Positions 60,092-64,000 of a stretch of 64,000 nt of DNA are shown one piece after another (the stretch's first letter is position 1; each line of letters begins with the position of its first letter). The DNA lies in contig NZ_JAHQYH010000003.1 in the NCBI RefSeq assembly GCF_019061205.1, forward strand, positions 124,001 through 188,000. The letters are read 5' to 3'. The DNA is from Apilactobacillus waqarii. GTDB taxonomy: Bacteria > Bacillota > Bacilli > Lactobacillales > Lactobacillaceae. The position numbers were made by a program, and so were the translations under genes. The notes below the pieces were generated by a model that saw only the letters and a list, made by a program, of their open reading frames with translations, made no database searches and was not told the DNA's origin.

Positions 60092-61459
60092 ATGAAATTT
60101 AAAGCACCAGTTACAAAGAACGAAGAATATGAAGTCGATATTATCGACTTAACTTACCAAGGCTTGGGAGTAGCCAAGATTGAGGATTATCCTTTGTTTA
60201 TTGAAGACACTCTTCCAGGCGAAAAAGCTTTGATTAAGGTAATCAAAGTTAACCAAAACTTTGGTTTCGCGAAGTTAGAAAAGTTACTAACTAAATCACC
60301 AGATCGTGTAGAAAACATCGACAGAAACTACACTCGTACAGGAATCGCTCCATTACAACATCTAAAATACGATGCTCAATTGGAATTCAAACAACACCAA
60401 ATCCAAGAACTTTTCGATAAGTCAAAGATGGATGTTGAAGTATTGCCAACTATTGGGATGGATAACCCAACTCATTACAGAAACAAGGCCCAAATTCCAG
60501 TTCGTTCAATTAATGGAAAACTACAAACTGGTTTCTTCCGTAAGCACTCACACGACCTAGTAACCATTGAAGATTTCTACATTCAAGATCCTGAAATCGA
60601 CAAGGCTATCGTTGTTGTTAGAGACATTCTACGTAAGTACCACATCGAACCATACAATGAAACTAAGCACAGTGGTGTGATTAGAAACATCATGGTTAGA
60701 AGAGGTCATTACACTAACGAAATGATGATTGGTTTGATTACTCGTACCAAGAAGATTCCAATGGTTGATATCATCGTCCGTGAAATCAAAGAAGCCTTAC
60801 CAGAAGTAACAAGTATCATGCAAAACATCAACTTGTCAGATGGTAACGGATTGTTAGGTAAGAGTACCGTTTGCCTTGATGGTAAGAAGTACATCGAAGA
60901 TAAGTTACTTGGTTTGAAGTTCGCTATTTCATTGAACTCATTCTACCAAGTTAACCCAGAACAAACTGAAAAGCTTTACTCTCTAGCAATCGAAAAGGCG
61001 CAACTAGATGGTACTCAAACAGTAATCGATGCTTACTGTGGTATCGGGACTATCTCATTAGCCGTTGCTGAACATGCTAAGAAGGTTTATGGTGTGGAAA
61101 TTGTTAAGGAAGCCATCGAAGATGCTAAGATTAACGCTCAAAAGAACCACATCAACAACACTACTTTTGTAACCGGTAGTGCTGAAGACCAAATGGAAAA
61201 ATGGCAAGCACAAGGATTGAAACCAGATGTTATCATGGTTGATCCTCCACGTAAGGGACTTGCATCATCATTCATCGATAGTGCTGCTCAAGTAGCACCT
61301 AAGAAGATTGTTTATGTATCATGTAACCCATCAACATTAGTACGTGATGCTCGTCGTTTAGCTGAATACGGTTATGAAATTACTCAACCAGTTCAACCGG
61401 TTGACCAATTTCCACAAACTGTTCACGTTGAATCAGTGACAGTGTTTGAAAAGAAATAG
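60092..61459 (+). CDS. rlmD: 23S rRNA (uracil-5-)-methyltransferase RlmCD/RumA family
   Basis: A 455-residue SAM-dependent methyltransferase. An N-terminal TRAM domain (about residues 1-60) is followed by the catalytic domain with DAYCGIGTISLAVAEHAKKV (SAM loop) and MVDPPRKGL. The nucleophile cysteine is in VSCNPSTLVRDARRL. Family members make m5U747 and/or m5U1939 in 23S rRNA; Gram-positive RlmCD makes both. A dedicated paralogue assignment needs phylogeny. Confidence 0.9.
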   Translation: MKFKAPVTKNEEYEVDIIDLTYQGLGVAKIEDYPLFIEDTLPGEKALIKVIKVNQNFGFAKLEKLLTKSPDRVENIDRNYTRTGIAPLQHLKYDAQLEFKQHQIQELFDKSKMDVEVLPTIGMDNPTHYRNKAQIPVRSINGKLQTGFFRKHSHDLVTIEDFYIQDPEIDKAIVVVRDILRKYHIEPYNETKHSGVIRNIMVRRGHYTNEMMIGLITRTKKIPMVDIIVREIKEALPEVTSIMQNINLSDGNGLLGKSTVCLDGKKYIEDKLLGLKFAISLNSFYQVNPEQTEKLYSLAIEKAQLDGTQTVIDAYCGIGTISLAVAEHAKKVYGVEIVKEAIEDAKINAQKNHINNTTFVTGSAEDQMEKWQAQGLKPDVIMVDPPRKGLASSFIDSAAQVAPKKIVYVSCNPSTLVRDARRLAEYGYEITQPVQPVDQFPQTVHVESVTVFEKK

Positions 61460-61465
61460 ATTAAG

Positions 61466-61498
61466 AAAAAGACACCCTGTGAGAGGGTGCCTTTTTTT
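61466..61498 (+). terminator. terminator after rlmD
   Basis: CACCCT and AGGGTG, extended by AAAAAG and CTTTTT across a mismatch, form a strong stem followed by T7. It separates the housekeeping region from the foreign-looking gene downstream. Confidence 0.85.
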
Positions 61499-61538
61499 AG
61501 TTTAATATTAAAATAATATAACTATTTATTAAATGCTG

Positions 61539-61567
61539 TTGTTTAAGCTCAATATTACATTTATACT
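61539..61567 (+). promoter_or_regulatory. promoter of the helicase gene
   Basis: TTGTTT (61539-61544) and TATACT (61562-61567), 17-bp spacer, 31 bp before the start codon. Confidence 0.6.
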
Positions 61568-61598
61568 TTAAATATAAATACTGAGAGGATTTTTTGGA

Positions 61599-64000
61599 AT
61601 GAAGAACTTTGATAACGTTACGGAAAGAGTTATAGATGATCTAAAAAAAGAAATTAAATCACATAGCAAAATAAAGATAGCGGCTGCATCTTTTTCAATA
61701 TACGCTTATGAAGCATTAAAAAAAGAACTTGAGAAGGTGGAGTCTGTTCAATTTTTATTTTCGAGTGATTTGTTTACAAAAGAACAAATTCCAAAGAAAG
61801 AAAGAGAATTTTACATTCCTAGGTTAAATCATGAGAGTAAGCTTTACGGTGATGAATTCGAAATTAAGATTAGAAACGAATTGACACAAAAAGCGATAGC
61901 TAAAGAAGCTGCTGAGTGGATAAAAACTAAAGTAACTTTTAAATCTAACGTTTCAGGTCAAAGAATGGACAATTTTATGACTATTGAAAATGGAAGTGAT
62001 ATTGCAGTCTATGCACCTGTCGATGAATTCACAACTGCTGATTTAGGGGTTACCAAAGGGGATAAATTAATTTACAACATATCTAAAATGGAAAATGAAA
62101 ATACTAAAAGATTTTTGAATGCTTTTGACGTTGTTTGGAATAACCCAGAGTACGTTGATGAGGTTACAGATAATGTATTAGATAATATAACGGCAGCATA
62201 TCAAGAAAACTCTCCAGAGTTTATTTACTATGTTGCACTATATAATATTTTTAGTGAATTTTTAACTGATTTAGATGAAGACTACATACCTAACGATAGA
62301 ACAGGATTTAAAGAATCAAAAATTTGGTCATTATTGTATGATTTTCAAAAAGATGCTGTTATCGGAGCAATTAGTAAACTCGAAAAACATAATGGTGTCA
62401 TTCTAGCCGACTCAGTTGGTTTGGGTAAGACTTTTTCAGCAATCGGAGTTATAAAATACTACGAATCCAGAAACAAGAACGTTCTTGTATTATCTCCAAA
62501 ACGACTAAAGGACAATTGGAATAACTATAAGAATAACTATAAAAATAATCCATTAGCTGAAGACCGTTTAAGATATGACGTGTTGTTTCACACCGACATG
62601 GATAGAGAAAATGGTGAAAGTAATGGAATTGATTTATCTAAAATAAATTGGGGTAATTATGACTTAGTTGTTATTGATGAAAGTCATAATTTCAGAAATG
62701 GTGAAGGAACAACACATAAAAAACACGATGATTCCGAAAATAGATATCAAAAGTTGATGAGAAAAATCATCAAATCAGGTGTTAAGACAAAGGTTTTAAT
62801 GCTTTCTGCTACACCTGTTAATACTGATTTTTCTGATTTGAAAAATCAATTAATGTTAGCAGCTGAGGGAGATAGCGATAATTTAAGTGAAACATTAAAC
62901 ACTGAAAGTAATGTTACTGAGATATTTGCACAAGCGCAACGAGCATTTAAGGATTGGTCTTCTTTAGATGCCGTAGATCGTACAACAGAAAAACTTTTGG
63001 ATATGTTAGATTTTGATTTTTTTGAATTACTGGATAGTGTCACTATTGCAAGAAGTCGTAAGCATATTGAAAAGTATTATGACAATGCAAAAATTGGAAA
63101 GTTTCCAACTAGATTATCGCCAATAAATAAGAGCCCTAAATTAACCGATTTGGAAATTTCTTATGATGATCTTTTTGGGTTCATAGATCAACTTAATCTA
63201 GAAGTTTACAATCCGCTACAATATGTTTATCCATCTAAATTGTATAAATACATTGATTCTTCTCAACCTAATGCATCAACTTGGGGTAATAGAGAAAAGG
63301 GACGTAATCAGTTAATGATTACTAATTTATTGAAGAGAGCTGAAAGCTCAATATATTCTTTTAGAAAAACCAGTCAGAATATTTTGAATAACATTGAAGG
63401 AAAGCTTCAAGTGATAAATGAATTTGAAAAATATAAGCATGGAACTGTTGATAATTTTTCTTCAGAACTTGATGATGATGATTTTGTTGTTGGTAAAGAT
63501 TTAAAAATAAGCATAAAAGATATGGATTATGTATCATGGCGAAAACAGCTTATAAATGATAAAGAAGTATTTAACAACATGCTAGATGTAGTAAGCGAAA
63601 TTACTCCTAATCATGATACTAAGATGATGGAACTACAGAAACTAATTAAGCATAAAATTGAACATCCTATTAATAATGATAATAAAAAAATTCTGATTTT
63701 TACTGCTTTTGCTGATACAGCTAATTATTTATATGATAATCTATCTGGTATTTTATTTGATAATGAAAATATTAATACTGCATTGATTTCTGGAGATAGA
63801 ACAGCATCTACAATTCCAAATTTAAAAAATGATTTTAACCATTTACTTACATTGTTTAGTCCTAAATCAAAAAACAGGGATGCTTTAGGAATCACCGGAG
63901 ATATCGACGTTGTAATAGCGACTGATGTTATCAGTGAAGGACAAAATCTACAAGATGCTGATTACCTAATAAACTATGATATACACTGGAATCCAGTTAG
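61599..64000 (+). CDS. SNF2-type helicase with PLD-like N-terminus, 3' truncated by the window (putative defence gene)
   Basis: The frame is open for 800 codons to the window edge. Residues 1-60 (IKIAAASFSIYAYEAL ... VQFLFSSDLF) resemble the PLD-like domain found ahead of some helicases. The helicase has Walker A DSVGLGKT (271-278), DESH (360-363), LSATPVN (402-408) and the motif V-VI region ATDVISEGQNLQDADYLINY close to the edge. ATG at 61599, 10 nt after AGAGGA. AT-rich and ATA-rich codons set it apart from its neighbours. Such proteins are common in phage-defence and restriction islands; nothing here proves the partner genes. The C-terminus is unseen. Confidence 0.85.
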   Translation, partial: MKNFDNVTERVIDDLKKEIKSHSKIKIAAASFSIYAYEALKKELEKVESVQFLFSSDLFTKEQIPKKEREFYIPRLNHESKLYGDEFEIKIRNELTQKAIAKEAAEWIKTKVTFKSNVSGQRMDNFMTIENGSDIAVYAPVDEFTTADLGVTKGDKLIYNISKMENENTKRFLNAFDVVWNNPEYVDEVTDNVLDNITAAYQENSPEFIYYVALYNIFSEFLTDLDEDYIPNDRTGFKESKIWSLLYDFQKDAVIGAISKLEKHNGVILADSVGLGKTFSAIGVIKYYESRNKNVLVLSPKRLKDNWNNYKNNYKNNPLAEDRLRYDVLFHTDMDRENGESNGIDLSKINWGNYDLVVIDESHNFRNGEGTTHKKHDDSENRYQKLMRKIIKSGVKTKVLMLSATPVNTDFSDLKNQLMLAAEGDSDNLSETLNTESNVTEIFAQAQRAFKDWSSLDAVDRTTEKLLDMLDFDFFELLDSVTIARSRKHIEKYYDNAKIGKFPTRLSPINKSPKLTDLEISYDDLFGFIDQLNLEVYNPLQYVYPSKLYKYIDSSQPNASTWGNREKGRNQLMITNLLKRAESSIYSFRKTSQNILNNIEGKLQVINEFEKYKHGTVDNFSSELDDDDFVVGKDLKISIKDMDYVSWRKQLINDKEVFNNMLDVVSEITPNHDTKMMELQKLIKHKIEHPINNDNKKILIFTAFADTANYLYDNLSGILFDNENINTALISGDRTASTIPNLKNDFNHLLTLFSPKSKNRDALGITGDIDVVIATDVISEGQNLQDADYLINYDIHWNPV

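Overview
The window is 64 kb of chromosomal core DNA from a low-GC Gram-positive bacterium of the Lactobacillales, most likely Lactobacillaceae. The evidence is the gene order ctsR-clpC-rpoB-rpoC-prepilin peptidase-rpsL-rpsG-fusA-S10/spc/alpha operons-ecfA1A2T-truA-rplM-rpsI, AGGAGG ribosome binding sites, T-box and lysine-riboswitch control, CamS next to gatCAB, and leaders of types known from lactic acid bacteria. Most protein-coding sequence is co-directional (+). The few minus-strand genes are short and meet their neighbours at shared terminators.

Layout. Positions 1-8.8 kb carry a truncated RluA-type pseudouridine synthase, a DUF1003 membrane protein, a GNAT enzyme, a CDF metal exporter, a DtxR/MntR-type regulator, a two-gene threonine/serine exporter, a DUF1634-TauE pair, a PAP2 phosphatase and an esterase. 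Positions 8.8-14.4 kb carry a GNAT enzyme, a lysine-riboswitch-controlled permease, a deoxynucleoside kinase, T-box-controlled serS and an eight-gene tRNA cluster with tandem promoters. Positions 14.4-25 kb hold CtsR-controlled ctsR-clpC and an attenuated rpoB-rpoC unit. Positions 25-43.5 kb hold a prepilin peptidase, rpsL-rpsG-fusA and the continuous S10-spc-alpha run through secY, adk, infA, rpmJ, rpoA and rplQ, ending in an L17-downstream-element-like hairpin. Positions 43.5-48.6 kb hold the shared ECF energising module, truA, rplM-rpsI behind an L13 leader, and an ECF S-component. Positions 48.6-61.5 kb hold a glucosaminidase, xpt, pcrA-ligA-camS, gatCAB-dagK and an RNA uracil methyltransferase.

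The last 2.4 kb (61599 to the window edge) differ. They hold an AT-richer, ATA-codon-rich open frame for a large SNF2-type helicase with a PLD-like N-terminus, cut by the window end. This is the likely first gene of an acquired defence or restriction island lying beyond the window.

Functionally the window is a transcription/translation core, with RNA-level control at nearly every unit: lysine riboswitch, serine T-box, rpoB attenuator, rpsL, S10 and L13 leaders, and the L17 downstream element. The structured 156-nt adk-infA spacer is the best candidate for an undescribed element: it holds an upstream hairpin and a long 14-bp stem that competes with a second hairpin just ahead of the infA ribosome binding site. 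All family names are from recognition of motifs by eye; no database search was run.
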